This document shows positions 1-8,303 of a stretch of DNA of 64,000 nucleotides, in pieces. The position numbers and the translations under genes were made by a program. Position 1 is the first letter of the stretch; every line of letters begins with the position of its first letter. Source of the DNA: DATFVA01 sp963747755 (GTDB taxonomy: Bacteria > Bacteroidota > Ignavibacteria > Ignavibacteriales > Ignavibacteriaceae); assembly GCA_963747755.1 (NCBI GenBank), contig CAVVGK010000011.1, forward strand, positions 620,001 to 684,000, written 5' to 3'. Under the pieces are notes generated by a model. That model did not search any database, was not told where the DNA came from, and saw nothing but the letters and a program-made list of their open reading frames with translations.

Positions 1-810
1 CGTTGTCTGGTTAACCGCCGAATTTATGGCTTCAGCTATAGTCTTTTCACGGTTTTTTACTGGAATTATAACCGAAGCGGTATATGCAAAGTCCTGGTCA
101 GTTATATTGACCCCGCTGAAAACAGGCTCCAGGTATGCACCGATTAATTTAAGATGATTTGTTGCAGCTTCTTCCATCTCAATCTGCAGGATGCGATTAT
201 GGGGATTGAGATAGTCAAATTGTTTTTTATCCGCCCCCCCGTCAGTAGTTGATCTGATAGTATAAAGAAATTCAGGAATTCTTCTAATATCATAGTTTCG
301 GGATATAAATAGTCTCAAACTATAAAATCCTGAATGAATCAAATCAGGTTCGCTGCCTGAAAGAAATTTTTCAAGTGCAGATTTTCTGATTACAACTACC
401 TCTCCGAAATCAAAATCATCCCTGATACTCCCGACCTGATAATCAATTAAATGATTAGGAGAGAGGCTATTGTTTTCCAGTCTGTAAAAATCAGAGTAAA
501 GTAACCCCGCACCTGTTTGTTCAGCTACCTCAAAAAACCTGTTCAGAGAAAACCTTCCGAAATCGACCTCCTCGGGTTTAAGGAGTATAAGCATATATTC
601 TGAATCAGTTTCATCAGATATAGCTTTTAATGTTTTGGTGCTTAATACACTGTCGGAAACCAGCACCTGGGAGGACTTTGGAGCTTCTGTGGATTCAGCA
701 GTAATGAGATAGAGTTCTTCGATGAGGTTTGATGTCCTCAATGAGTTAAATGACTCCCAGGTCTTCATATTACCGTTATACGGAACAAATAAAGTGAAAG
801 GAAAACTCAT
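1..810 (-). CDS. Glycosyltransferase family 2 protein (partial, C-terminus outside window)
   Basis: An uninterrupted minus-strand reading frame runs from an ATG at 810 off the left edge, giving 270 residues. An AGGAGGA ribosome binding site lies just upstream at about 814-820. Near residues 245-265 the translation reads ASVIIPVKNREKTIAEAINS, the classic start of a GT-A glycosyltransferase domain that transfers a sugar from a nucleotide-sugar donor. The conserved DxD and catalytic Asp would lie outside the window. The first 240 residues are unusual: they also begin like a GT2 fold (FTLFVPYNG) but I see no DxD there, so they may be a degenerate first GT domain. Minus-strand neighbours upstream are a lipoprotein, a GT4 enzyme and a SpoIID protein, which suggests an envelope polysaccharide role (inference). 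Confidence 0.82.
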   Translation of the reverse strand, partial: MSFPFTLFVPYNGNMKTWESFNSLRTSNLIEELYLITAESTEAPKSSQVLVSDSVLSTKTLKAISDETDSEYMLILLKPEEVDFGRFSLNRFFEVAEQTGAGLLYSDFYRLENNSLSPNHLIDYQVGSIRDDFDFGEVVVIRKSALEKFLSGSEPDLIHSGFYSLRLFISRNYDIRRIPEFLYTIRSTTDGGADKKQFDYLNPHNRILQIEMEEAATNHLKLIGAYLEPVFSGVNITDQDFAYTASVIIPVKNREKTIAEAINSAVNQTT

Positions 811-861
811 AAATCCTCCTGAGAATTTAATGACTATTCAATTAAGAGGAGGCTCTAAGAT

Positions 862-891
862 AGAAAAAATAAAGCCGGCAAAAAACCGGCT
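862..891 (-). terminator. Rho-independent terminator of the small lipoprotein gene
   Basis: On the minus strand the 6-bp stem AGCCGG/CCGGCT (886-891 pairing with 873-878), with a 7-base loop, is followed by a T-rich tract (TTTATTTTTT). It lies 30 bases after the lipoprotein stop and about 50 bases before the glycosyltransferase start, so the two genes are probably separate transcription units. Confidence 0.7.
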
Positions 892-919
892 AAATGGAAA
901 ATAAGATTTAAATTTTAGT

Positions 920-1345
920 CTATTCAGGAATTGTTATACTTTCCTGATCCAGAAGCTTATGACCTGTCTTATCTGTAATCCTTAGATCATAGGTTCCCGG
1001 AGCTAAATCACGGAAAGCTGTTCTTGCTTTTTTAATACAGACGCAGTTGTCGTTAGCCGAATTAGTATTTGAAATCTTTAAGGTAATCTGTTTTTCATTC
1101 TGCGCCATATCCATACTCAATGCAGAATTACAGTATGAGCGCACATCCATGGTAACGTACACCAGTTTGGCTTGCTGATCAACTACGACATTCTCCACAG
1201 TCTCACCTGTATAAACGTCATTTGATGTTAAATCAGTCTGCTGGGTACAGTTATCAAAGCGTACCGGATCCATCGAAATTTCTTTTGAACTCGAACAAGC
1301 GGCAAAAAGCAGTGAACTTAAAAGAATGGTCATGAAATATTTCAT
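920..1345 (-). CDS. Small hypothetical lipoprotein
   Basis: I do not recognise the family. The chosen start is the ATG at 1345, preceded by a GGAGG site, giving 141 residues; an in-frame start at 1372 would add nine charged residues before the signal peptide. Residues 1-17 form a lipoprotein signal peptide ending in LLFAAC, so Cys17 would be lipidated. The mature part has four further cysteines (DNC, SYC and the CVC pair), which could form disulfides, and a polar beta-rich pattern. It ends in a probable intrinsic terminator and is likely monocistronic. Export to the periplasm or outer membrane is inferred from the lipobox. Confidence 0.75.
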   Translation of the reverse strand: MKYFMTILLSSLLFAACSSSKEISMDPVRFDNCTQQTDLTSNDVYTGETVENVVVDQQAKLVYVTMDVRSYCNSALSMDMAQNEKQITLKISNTNSANDNCVCIKKARTAFRDLAPGTYDLRITDKTGHKLLDQESITIPE

Positions 1346-1478
1346 TTTATCTCCTCCAGGTTTTTTTTTCAAATATCAGACATTAATAAAAATACCACTT
1401 TAAGTTTATTAAATAGTTAAGACTGTCACAACGCCGTAAATTCTTTTATTTTTGTGAGTTAGGAAAAGTCACGATTTT

Positions 1479-2588
1479 TTAAGAGATCAGGTTCTTGTAT
1501 ACTTCGATTAATCTATCGGTAACGGATTCGATATTAAAATTCTGCAAAACCCTCTGTCGTGCCGCCATAGAGAACATTTTCCTTTTACTAGGATCCTCAA
1601 TTAAGGATTTTATTTTGACGGCCAGGTCAACCGCATTTTTCTTTTCAAATAGCAATGATGTCTCTCCGTCAAGAGCAATATCAAGCACACCTTCCGACGC
1701 AGAACAGACAGAAGGTTTCTGCATGGCCATCGCTTCTATCAATGCAATTCCGAATGCTTCCGCATGAGATGGGAAAACAAATATATCCATCGCTGCCAGG
1801 AGTTCGGGAATATCGCTACGATAGCCTGTAAAAATAAGATTATCCAGATTCAGCTCCCCGGCAGATGTTTTTATCCTTTCGGCATATTCATCCTCTCCCC
1901 GGCTGGCTTCTCCGATTATAACAAAACTTAAATTGCTGTATGATTTATTTAATTGGGAGGCAGCTTCAATAAACTCTTCATGTCCCTTGCCGGGACTAAA
2001 CCTTGCCATCATGCCTATCAATATTTCATCCTGTGCGATACCGTACTCCTCCCTTATCCTTGTTCCGGAAACGTATTCGGGATTGAATTCCTGCGTATCG
2101 ACACCATTTGGTATGAGCAGGATCCTTTCAGGGCTAAGAGGTGTAGTTTCCAGCATATTATTCTTAATTGCTGTACTTATTGCTATAGCTTTTGTAACAT
2201 ACCTGTAAAGTCTGCGGTGAAGGTAATCTTTCTTTTCAATGAATGAGCCGATATGTTTAGTGAGAATCAGAGGAATTCTCCTCCGTAGAAACTGAAGCGC
2301 AGGAACAAGCACCCAGAGGTCTTTTGAGGCATGAGTATGAATAATATCAAAATCCATTTTTCGTATTATAAAAGCAATCCTTAGTGAAGTAAAAGGATGG
2401 AAGTAACCCCGGGCTTTGACAGGGTGGAGAATGATTCCGAGATTATTAGCTTCAATATGAATCCTTGATTCGGCTGCACAAAGCAGTTCTACATGCATTC
2501 CCCTCTTCATCAACTGTTTGATGCCCGTTAACGTGACCATCTCCATTCCCCCCCAGCTTCGGGACAAACATGAATATAATATCTTCAT
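1479..2588 (-). CDS. Glycosyltransferase family 4 (GT-B) protein
   Basis: This 369-residue protein has the layout of a GT4 retaining glycosyltransferase. The N-terminal Rossmann domain begins MKILYSCLSRSWGGMEMVTL, where GGME is the usual glycine-rich acceptor-side loop. The C-terminal domain contains NGVDTQEF (about residues 160-170), the nucleotide-sugar loop, and EAFGIALIEAMAMQKPSV near residue 280, the conserved E-x7-E motif that binds the donor. It starts 4 bases after the SpoIID gene stop, so the two are probably co-transcribed and translationally coupled. The likely role is cell-surface glycan synthesis at the cytoplasmic face of the membrane. Donor and acceptor cannot be read from sequence. 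Confidence 0.88.
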   Translation of the reverse strand: MKILYSCLSRSWGGMEMVTLTGIKQLMKRGMHVELLCAAESRIHIEANNLGIILHPVKARGYFHPFTSLRIAFIIRKMDFDIIHTHASKDLWVLVPALQFLRRRIPLILTKHIGSFIEKKDYLHRRLYRYVTKAIAISTAIKNNMLETTPLSPERILLIPNGVDTQEFNPEYVSGTRIREEYGIAQDEILIGMMARFSPGKGHEEFIEAASQLNKSYSNLSFVIIGEASRGEDEYAERIKTSAGELNLDNLIFTGYRSDIPELLAAMDIFVFPSHAEAFGIALIEAMAMQKPSVCSASEGVLDIALDGETSLLFEKKNAVDLAVKIKSLIEDPSKRKMFSMAARQRVLQNFNIESVTDRLIEVYKNLIS

Positions 2589-2592
2589 TTAA

Positions 2593-3945
2593 TCAGTATA
2601 TTTTATTTAATCTTGCGTTATGGAAATAGTGAAGGAGTATTTCATCGAATGAGTGGCCTTTCTCTGCCATAACCGCTGCACCGATCTGGCAGAGGCCGAC
2701 TCCATGTCCCCATCCAGCACCATAGATAATAAATTTCCCGGGAATATTATTTTCTATGTTTTGTTTTTCAATTACGATCGCAGAGCTGTAAAGGTGAGTC
2801 AGTGAAAGCAGCCGCCTTATTTCAAGCTCCTTACCGACAACCAATTCTTTTTTTGTGCCGGTAATCTTCAGCTTAATCAGCCTGGAGGAATCCCCCCGTT
2901 CAACAGGAACAAGATCGATAATTTCTCCGAAATTAATAGCGCTATTCTTGGATATCATCTCTGAAATTTCATTCTGGCTATAAGTTACCTTCCACCTGAA
3001 GAAATCCTTTGTCTCCCTGTCGTAATCGATTAAGACCTGTGAAAGAATTTTATCGTCTTTAGTATTACAGTAAGCTGAGGGATTTCCCTTAATCCATTTT
3101 GCAGCGTTTCCTTCATTTGAGAAATCAAAGTTGTAGTTCTCAGTTTCATATTTATAGTCAATTACAGCAGTAAGATATTCGTGCACCACCGGTTCCCAGA
3201 CATTATGGAATGATTCTGTGATTCCTCCGCAGCTCTTTGAAAATCTGGCATCACATATTTTATCATTGTACAGCAATACCAGACCATAGGTTTCTTCTAC
3301 GGCCTGCCTTGCGGCCTGTGTGGATATTTTCGTAATTCCCTGGTAACGCTGACAATGATCATCTGCACAGACATCAAATAGTTCGTGCTCTTCACGATCA
3401 TACCATTTGATAAATTCATCTTCTGTTTTGGATTCTGAAGAATAGACTTCCATTTTCGCCCGGATTGCCTTGGATTTATCGATTTGAGCAAGCAGCCAGC
3501 TCCTTGAAACAACGGCAAGCGATTTAAGCATCTGCAAGGACGACTTTGCACTCATTTCAGAAGAAATTACACTAACCAGATATTTTTCAACCGGAATGAT
3601 GTTTATAACTGCGATCCTATCTTTACTCCGGAGAAGCTTTAATGATCCCTGGAATCGTTGTTTCTCTTTCCTCTGCCAGTGAAACCTGACACCTATTGTC
3701 ACATCTTTTATTAAAAATGACTCGAGATCAATATCATCGGGTTCAAAGATTATCTCCTTATCCGCCTCAAGGGTGTCATCCCCTCTTTTACATCTTATTT
3801 TATCATTTATGATTTCAGCAGTAAATCTTCCGCTGAAGAATTTCTTGATACCCCTTACCCTGTAATCGCCATAAAGGTCAAAGTTTACCTGCTTTTCAGT
3901 TATTATTCCAACATTAATAGTTGGTTCTTTACGAAATGAAGGCAT
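2593..3945 (-). CDS. SpoIID/LytB domain protein
   Basis: The 450-residue product carries a SpoIID/LytB domain. VISSEMSAKSSLQMLKSLAV (about residues 128-147) matches the family signature around the catalytic Glu of SpoIID. The C-terminus has GWGHGVGLCQIGAAVMAEKG followed by an ILLHYF segment, typical of the family end. SpoIID of Bacillus is a lytic transglycosylase acting on denuded glycan strands; Gram-negative homologues act in wall remodelling or are uncharacterised. Oddly, no signal peptide or membrane anchor is visible at the N-terminus (MPSFRKEPTINVG), although the substrate would be periplasmic. The GT4 gene follows 4 bases downstream. Confidence 0.88.
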   Translation of the reverse strand: MPSFRKEPTINVGIITEKQVNFDLYGDYRVRGIKKFFSGRFTAEIINDKIRCKRGDDTLEADKEIIFEPDDIDLESFLIKDVTIGVRFHWQRKEKQRFQGSLKLLRSKDRIAVINIIPVEKYLVSVISSEMSAKSSLQMLKSLAVVSRSWLLAQIDKSKAIRAKMEVYSSESKTEDEFIKWYDREEHELFDVCADDHCQRYQGITKISTQAARQAVEETYGLVLLYNDKICDARFSKSCGGITESFHNVWEPVVHEYLTAVIDYKYETENYNFDFSNEGNAAKWIKGNPSAYCNTKDDKILSQVLIDYDRETKDFFRWKVTYSQNEISEMISKNSAINFGEIIDLVPVERGDSSRLIKLKITGTKKELVVGKELEIRRLLSLTHLYSSAIVIEKQNIENNIPGKFIIYGAGWGHGVGLCQIGAAVMAEKGHSFDEILLHYFHNARLNKIY

Positions 3946-4050
3946 AGAAACGGGCGTCCTTTATGCAAAGAGTTAATAAAATGGAACTAAAATATACTAA
4001 TTAAAGGAAAATGATTGTAATTCATATTTTTCCCTGTCATACTATATTGA

Positions 4051-4081
4051 TTGGTAAATGAGTTATAAACTTTTTAATTTG
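4051..4081 (+). promoter_or_regulatory. Candidate Bacteroidota-type promoter for arginase
   Basis: A TTG at 4051-4053, a 20-base spacer and TTAATTTG at 4074-4081 approximate the Bacteroidota consensus TTTG-N19-21-TAnnTTTG, with one mismatch in the -7 box. It ends 39 bases before the arginase ATG. This is a by-eye match only. Confidence 0.35.
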
Positions 4082-4120
4082 ATAAATGCTTTTTTGCGAC
4101 TCATATCATAATTCCCTTAA

Positions 4121-5047
4121 ATGAAGTTGAATACAGAAAATAAAATAGTGAATTTAATCGGTTTCCCCATGGATCTGGGTGCTGACCGGAGGGGTGTTGA
4201 TATGGGCCCTTCGGCCTTACGAATAGCCAATCTGAAAGGAAAACTTGAGCTGCTCGGGTATGAAGTGGAGGACAGCGGGGATATTTTTATTCAGAATGTT
4301 GAAAGACAGAAAATCACCAATCCCCGGCTGAAATATGTAAATGAGATTCTAAGGACATCAAAAATTCTTGCAGGCAAGATAGAAAAGGTGCTCGAGAAGA
4401 AACAGTTTCCCCTTTGCCTCGGAGGGGATCACTCTATGGCTTTGGGAACAATTGCAGGAATATCTTCATATTGCAAAAAAAATAAGCTGAAACTTGGTAT
4501 CATCTGGATAGATGCGCACACTGATATGAATACAGACGAAACTTCACCCTCAGGAAATATTCATGGCATGCCCATGGCTGCAGCACTGGGTCTGGGAAAT
4601 GAAAGATTGGTAAATTTCTACGGGTTTGCACCCAAAGTTAAGGCGGAGAATTGTGCATTAATAGGAGTTAGAAGCATTGATGAGCAGGAAAGGATGACTA
4701 TTAAAAAAGCAGGACTGCCGGTGTTTACGATGTCAGACATAGATAAACTGGGTATACATAGAATTATCAGCAGGGTTTTAAAACAGTTCAGGGAAAAGGT
4801 TGATCATATACATGTCAGCTTCGACCTCGACAGTGTTGAACCGGATATCGCTCCCGGGGTTGGAACACCCGTTTCCGGAGGATTGAGCTATCGTGAAGCG
4901 CATTTACTGATGGAATCGATTGCTGAGTGTGGTTGTATGTCTTCTCTTGAAATTTCTGAAGTTAACCCTATCCTAGACAGAAAAAACAGAAGCGCTGAAT
5001 TTGCCGTCGATCTTGTTGCTTCAAGCATGGGACAGAGAATTCTTTGA
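4121..5047 (+). CDS. rocF: Arginase
   Basis: The product (308 residues) hydrolyses L-arginine to ornithine and urea with a binuclear manganese centre. All metal ligands are visible: GGDHSMA (His104), DAHTDMN (Asp131, His133, Asp135) and SFDLDSVEP (Asp235, Asp237). Length and the closing SLEISEVNPILD segment fit arginase better than agmatinase or formimidoylglutamase, though relatives of the ureohydrolase family are hard to separate by eye. The stop overlaps the TTG start of the next gene. With P5C dehydrogenase at 39312-40943 it fits arginine breakdown through ornithine to glutamate; ornithine aminotransferase is not in the window. Confidence 0.9.
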   Translation: MKLNTENKIVNLIGFPMDLGADRRGVDMGPSALRIANLKGKLELLGYEVEDSGDIFIQNVERQKITNPRLKYVNEILRTSKILAGKIEKVLEKKQFPLCLGGDHSMALGTIAGISSYCKKNKLKLGIIWIDAHTDMNTDETSPSGNIHGMPMAAALGLGNERLVNFYGFAPKVKAENCALIGVRSIDEQERMTIKKAGLPVFTMSDIDKLGIHRIISRVLKQFREKVDHIHVSFDLDSVEPDIAPGVGTPVSGGLSYREAHLLMESIAECGCMSSLEISEVNPILDRKNRSAEFAVDLVASSMGQRIL

Positions 5048-5661
5048 TAAATCATAACCTAAATATTTCCTCACCTTTCAGGAAAAAAGCTCCTATCCCT
5101 AAATTGGAAGCAAGAAAACTTGTACAGGCAAGAGCAGCAGAGTTTTCACCATTAAATCTTCAGAGAAGATCTGCTTCTATTATCGACAGACTTATCAATT
5201 TGGATGATTTTAATAATGCATCAAGGATTTATGCTTATTACTCAACATCGGGATTGATTGTTAATACTCGGGAATTAATTAACACGGCCCAGGGACAGGG
5301 TAAATCTGTTTTTCTTCCTAAGCGTAAACAAAATGGAATTCCTGAAAGATTTCAATTTACTGCATATGAAGAATTAATTGAAAACGAACTGGAATTTCTT
5401 GAACCCCGGTTTGGAATAGAAGAAGATCTTAGTGATATTGATCTCATTATTGTTCCATCTATTGCTGTATCAATGCTTGGTGAAAGAATCGGTTTTGATA
5501 GAATGAATTATAACGCTCTTTTGAGGAATTCATTCGCCCCCAAGATTGTTCTTGCTTATGAATTTCAGATCTTTAACAGAATAGAATATGAAAGGCAGGA
5601 TATAAGAATAGACAGAATTATAACTGAGAGGCGGATCATTAATACCCGGAAGTTTTATTAA
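5044..5661 (+). CDS. 5-formyltetrahydrofolate cyclo-ligase family protein, divergent
   Basis: The 205-residue protein follows the cyclo-ligase layout: a basic N-terminal helix (KLEARKLVQARA), a middle IYAYYSTSGLIVNTREL segment, an EFLEPRFGIEEDL region corresponding to the GIxEP loop, DLIIVPSIAVSMLGERIGF, and a C-terminal strand (QDIRIDRIITERRII) matching VDxIVTExxxx. In active enzymes the sequence after RLG is GxGYYDR; here it is IGFDRMNYNALL, so the substrate/ATP loop is missing. Activity is therefore doubtful. The start is TTG at 5044, overlapping the arginase stop by four bases, which implies translational coupling. Confidence 0.72.
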   Translation: MINHNLNISSPFRKKAPIPKLEARKLVQARAAEFSPLNLQRRSASIIDRLINLDDFNNASRIYAYYSTSGLIVNTRELINTAQGQGKSVFLPKRKQNGIPERFQFTAYEELIENELEFLEPRFGIEEDLSDIDLIIVPSIAVSMLGERIGFDRMNYNALLRNSFAPKIVLAYEFQIFNRIEYERQDIRIDRIITERRIINTRKFY

Positions 5662-5679
5662 CAAATAAATGTTAACCAG

Positions 5680-6180
5680 GTGAAACATTCCCAAATTACT
5701 ATTTTTACAATTCTCCTTCTTTTCGCAGCGGTTTCTGTATTCCTTAATATGTTCGGGATACTGGAAATAGATTCAACTACCTTCTTCGGATATGGGTTGA
5801 TCTTTTATGGGATAGCCTCTGTTTATACATCTTTTGGTGAAAAAAATAAAGTCCTTATCTTCATAGGCTCTGCAGGGTTCCTCGCGGGAATAGTAATCTC
5901 GCTGCCTTCACACTTTGATTTCATCCATCCTTTGAATGTATTTATTCCCTCATCTATACTGATTGCAGGCATAAGTCTGTTGATTGTGTATTTCGACGAT
6001 ACCAGTAATAAGACAATACTTTTAGCGGCATCTTTACTTCTGATCGCAGGGATTATTTTTATACTGGCGGTGCGTAATGTTCAGCCCGTCGTTTTCGGGG
6101 AATCCATCTTGAAGATAGTAGAAGTTTACTGGCCCGTACTGCTAGTGATTTCGGGTATAACAATAATTCTGAAAAGGTAA
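5680..6180 (+). CDS. Small integral membrane protein, unknown function
   Basis: I do not recognise this 166-residue protein. It is almost entirely hydrophobic, with about five membrane segments: roughly residues 8-28, 36-52, 59-76, 87-106, 114-131, and a last one at 146-163. The start is GTG at 5680, 19 bases after the preceding stop with a weak AACCAGG site upstream. The pattern of short helices resembles small LiaI/DUF5668-type membrane proteins, but this is only a resemblance. It is probably the last gene of the arginase transcription unit and converges with the anti-sigma gene 5 bases away. Confidence 0.7.
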   Translation: MKHSQITIFTILLLFAAVSVFLNMFGILEIDSTTFFGYGLIFYGIASVYTSFGEKNKVLIFIGSAGFLAGIVISLPSHFDFIHPLNVFIPSSILIAGISLLIVYFDDTSNKTILLAASLLLIAGIIFILAVRNVQPVVFGESILKIVEVYWPVLLVISGITIILKR

Positions 6181-6185
6181 CGGGA

Positions 6186-7505
6186 TTAGCGGATTGAACC
6201 GGTTAAAAAAACTTTATTTCCCGGTTGAGCAGCTCCATTCGATGATTCTTCTGTAACAAGAAATTCGGTTATATTATTTTCCTGAGACTGTGGAATATTA
6301 AAAGGAAAATACTGGACCCTTCCTGACGGACTGAAAACACCCAATGAAAAATAACGACCATCAGGCATCCGCATCCAAAGCTGGTAGGCACTGTTCCTGC
6401 CCAGTTCAGGCATATCAGAGAGCTGAAGGTAACCTTTGTTCTGTGGGACGCTTATTATCAATTTTCCTTTTCCTACCGGGTTGATTCCTGTTCCATCAAG
6501 ATTAACTACATTGACATCCGCCGACTCAAGTATGTTCTGAATTTCCTGCGTGCTGTTAAACTTTACCGAAAGGTCATTTACCTGCTCTTTGAGAGTATCA
6601 TTGGTAAATTTAAGCTGCTTAATTTCGGAGGAAAAATTGAGATAGAAGACTAACAAAGCCAGTAAAAGGATTGTGAAAAGCGAAATGGTCATCCAAAAAG
6701 CCATCCCTCTGTTTTTAGAGGAGGTTTCTTCGGTTACATATTTTCTTTTATACGCTTTTTCAAAACTTTTTCCGCGTTCTCTGGTGGAAGTTTTCATATA
6801 TGGTGTTTCCCTGGTGGAAGATTCATTTGCCGGCCGTTCTTTTGTTACAACCCGATCGTAAGCCCTGATTTTATCCCTGGTAGGAATTTTCGATTCCGGT
6901 TTAACTTCCTCTACCTGTTTTTCCTCAGGAACGTCCTCAAAATTTCCTTCGAGTACTTTTTCACGTGTGGATTTGAAAGATTCGAAAGTATTCCGGGAAG
7001 GTGTAACTGGTTCAAAATCTTCGGCATTAATTTCCCGGAAATTTTGTGCTTCGTCAGCTTCCTTTGCCTCTAGAGGTTCAATTGACGCCGGCTGTTCTTC
7101 AACTGACTCCGTTTCAGGCTGCTTCTCTACGGTGTTAAGTTTTTTGGACTCAGAAGAAGTTGATAATTTATCGCCTGAAGTGGAGGAAGACTTTCTATTT
7201 TCTCTGGAATTACCGTAGAATATTTCAGCCAGACTGACATCGTTTTTATCCCCGCTTGCCTTGGCCCGGATTTCATCTTTAATTCTGTATAATTTCCTTG
7301 CTACTTTATCCTTTAGTCCGGGGTCAGGATTTTCTGCCTGCAGAACAATCGGAAGCATCGCCGCTATATTTTGAAATTCACCAAGACTGGATGGGAGTTC
7401 GCCTCCTGCTTTTAAGTACTCATTTAATTTGGTCTGATCAGCCCTGTCAAGGCATCCTAAAACACCTGCATACATTAATTCTGCAGCTTCCTGTCTTGTA
7501 ATCAT
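6186..7505 (-). CDS. Anti-sigma factor, RskA-like, single-pass membrane protein
   Basis: The 439-residue protein starts with a cytosolic domain (about 1-95, MITRQEAAELMYAGVLGCLD) that would bind the sigma factor. A charged low-complexity linker of about 170 residues follows, then one membrane helix (FWMTISLFTILLLALLVFYL, about 271-290), a short coiled coil (EIKQLKFTNDTLKEQVNDL), and a C-terminal extracytoplasmic domain of the anti-sigma-K (RskA) type containing AYQLWMRMPDGRYFSLGVF. No zinc HxxxCxxC motif is visible. Its ATG overlaps the sigma stop (ATGA). The family releases the sigma factor on regulated proteolysis; the signal here is unknown. The linker repeats short STRE/PTRD motifs. Confidence 0.86.
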   Translation of the reverse strand: MITRQEAAELMYAGVLGCLDRADQTKLNEYLKAGGELPSSLGEFQNIAAMLPIVLQAENPDPGLKDKVARKLYRIKDEIRAKASGDKNDVSLAEIFYGNSRENRKSSSTSGDKLSTSSESKKLNTVEKQPETESVEEQPASIEPLEAKEADEAQNFREINAEDFEPVTPSRNTFESFKSTREKVLEGNFEDVPEEKQVEEVKPESKIPTRDKIRAYDRVVTKERPANESSTRETPYMKTSTRERGKSFEKAYKRKYVTEETSSKNRGMAFWMTISLFTILLLALLVFYLNFSSEIKQLKFTNDTLKEQVNDLSVKFNSTQEIQNILESADVNVVNLDGTGINPVGKGKLIISVPQNKGYLQLSDMPELGRNSAYQLWMRMPDGRYFSLGVFSPSGRVQYFPFNIPQSQENNITEFLVTEESSNGAAQPGNKVFLTGSIR

Positions 7506-8098
7506 ATGCTATGCCCCTTAGAAAGATTTTCTTTAAGATTGGTCAGCGCAATTCTGATCTTGGATTTTACTGTGGATACCGGAATATTAAGCTTCGCAGC
7601 AATCTCACTTTCCGTTAATCCTTCGAAATAAGCAAGATGAATGACGTATTGCTGTGCATCTGTAAGATCTTCCATTGCTTTCTGGATATTTACAGTACTG
7701 TTCAAGGCATCCTTCAATTCAAGGGCTTTACCGCCAGGCTTCAGAACAGGAATAATAAACTTATTTTCGTACTCATCCGAATACGGCTGAGTTTCAACAC
7801 CGGTTCTTTTAACCCTTATAGTATCCACTGCTTTGTTGCGGGCAAGGGTAATAAGCCAGGGATATACATTACCAGCCTCAAATTCGAAATGATTTATCTT
7901 CCTCCATATAATCACAAAAACATCTGAGAGCACTTCTTCAGCCAGTGCAGCATCTGATACAATGGTTTTGATTAGAGTGTATAGAATTGATGAATAACGG
8001 TTGTATAATGCTTCCAATGCTTTTGAATCATAGGAAGCAACCTTTTTCATTATTTCAAGGTCAGTTGTTGTTGAAGCAGAATTCAATATGCCCACCAC
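7502..8098 (-). CDS. ECF-type RNA polymerase sigma factor
   Basis: This 198-residue protein has sigma region 2 (about 20-90: LEALYNRYSSILYTLI, then DVFVIIWRKINHFEF and PWLITLARNKAVDTIR) and region 4 (about 135-190: LTESEIAAKLNIPVSTVKSK, a helix-turn-helix for the -35 element). Regions 1 and 3 are absent, as in extracytoplasmic-function sigma factors. Overlap with the RskA-like anti-sigma gene is the standard pairing, so it is probably held at the membrane until released. The start shown is GTG at 8098; a second GTG follows directly and an ATG lies about 16 codons in, so the exact start is uncertain. Self-activation of the pair from the 8099-8303 intergenic region is likely but unproven. Confidence 0.88.
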   Translation of the reverse strand: MVGILNSASTTTDLEIMKKVASYDSKALEALYNRYSSILYTLIKTIVSDAALAEEVLSDVFVIIWRKINHFEFEAGNVYPWLITLARNKAVDTIRVKRTGVETQPYSDEYENKFIIPVLKPGGKALELKDALNSTVNIQKAMEDLTDAQQYVIHLAYFEGLTESEIAAKLNIPVSTVKSKIRIALTNLKENLSKGHSI

Positions 8099-8269
8099 CT
8101 AATTCTTTATTAAATGCAAAACTATTATTAACAGCATAAAAAAGCAACGAAGTTACTTAATGCCAGCAAAATTCCTGCCGAAAGGTCAGGGCCTATTTCA
8201 TTTATATCGTTGATTTTTGTTGGTAATTTTCACCAGTGCAGCTTTATTTAAGCTTATGATGATATTTAT

Positions 8270-8277
8270 TATCTTTA
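8270..8277 (+). promoter_or_regulatory. Candidate -7 element for alaS
   Basis: TATCTTTA at 8270-8277 resembles the TAnnTTTG box and sits 26 bases before the alaS ATG. The same kind of motif (TATNTTTAC/GC) recurs upstream of ychF, valS and the esterase gene. No clear -33 partner is visible here. Confidence 0.3.
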
Positions 8278-8303
8278 CAGTTCAGTAAAAATTTCAGGAT
8301 TTT

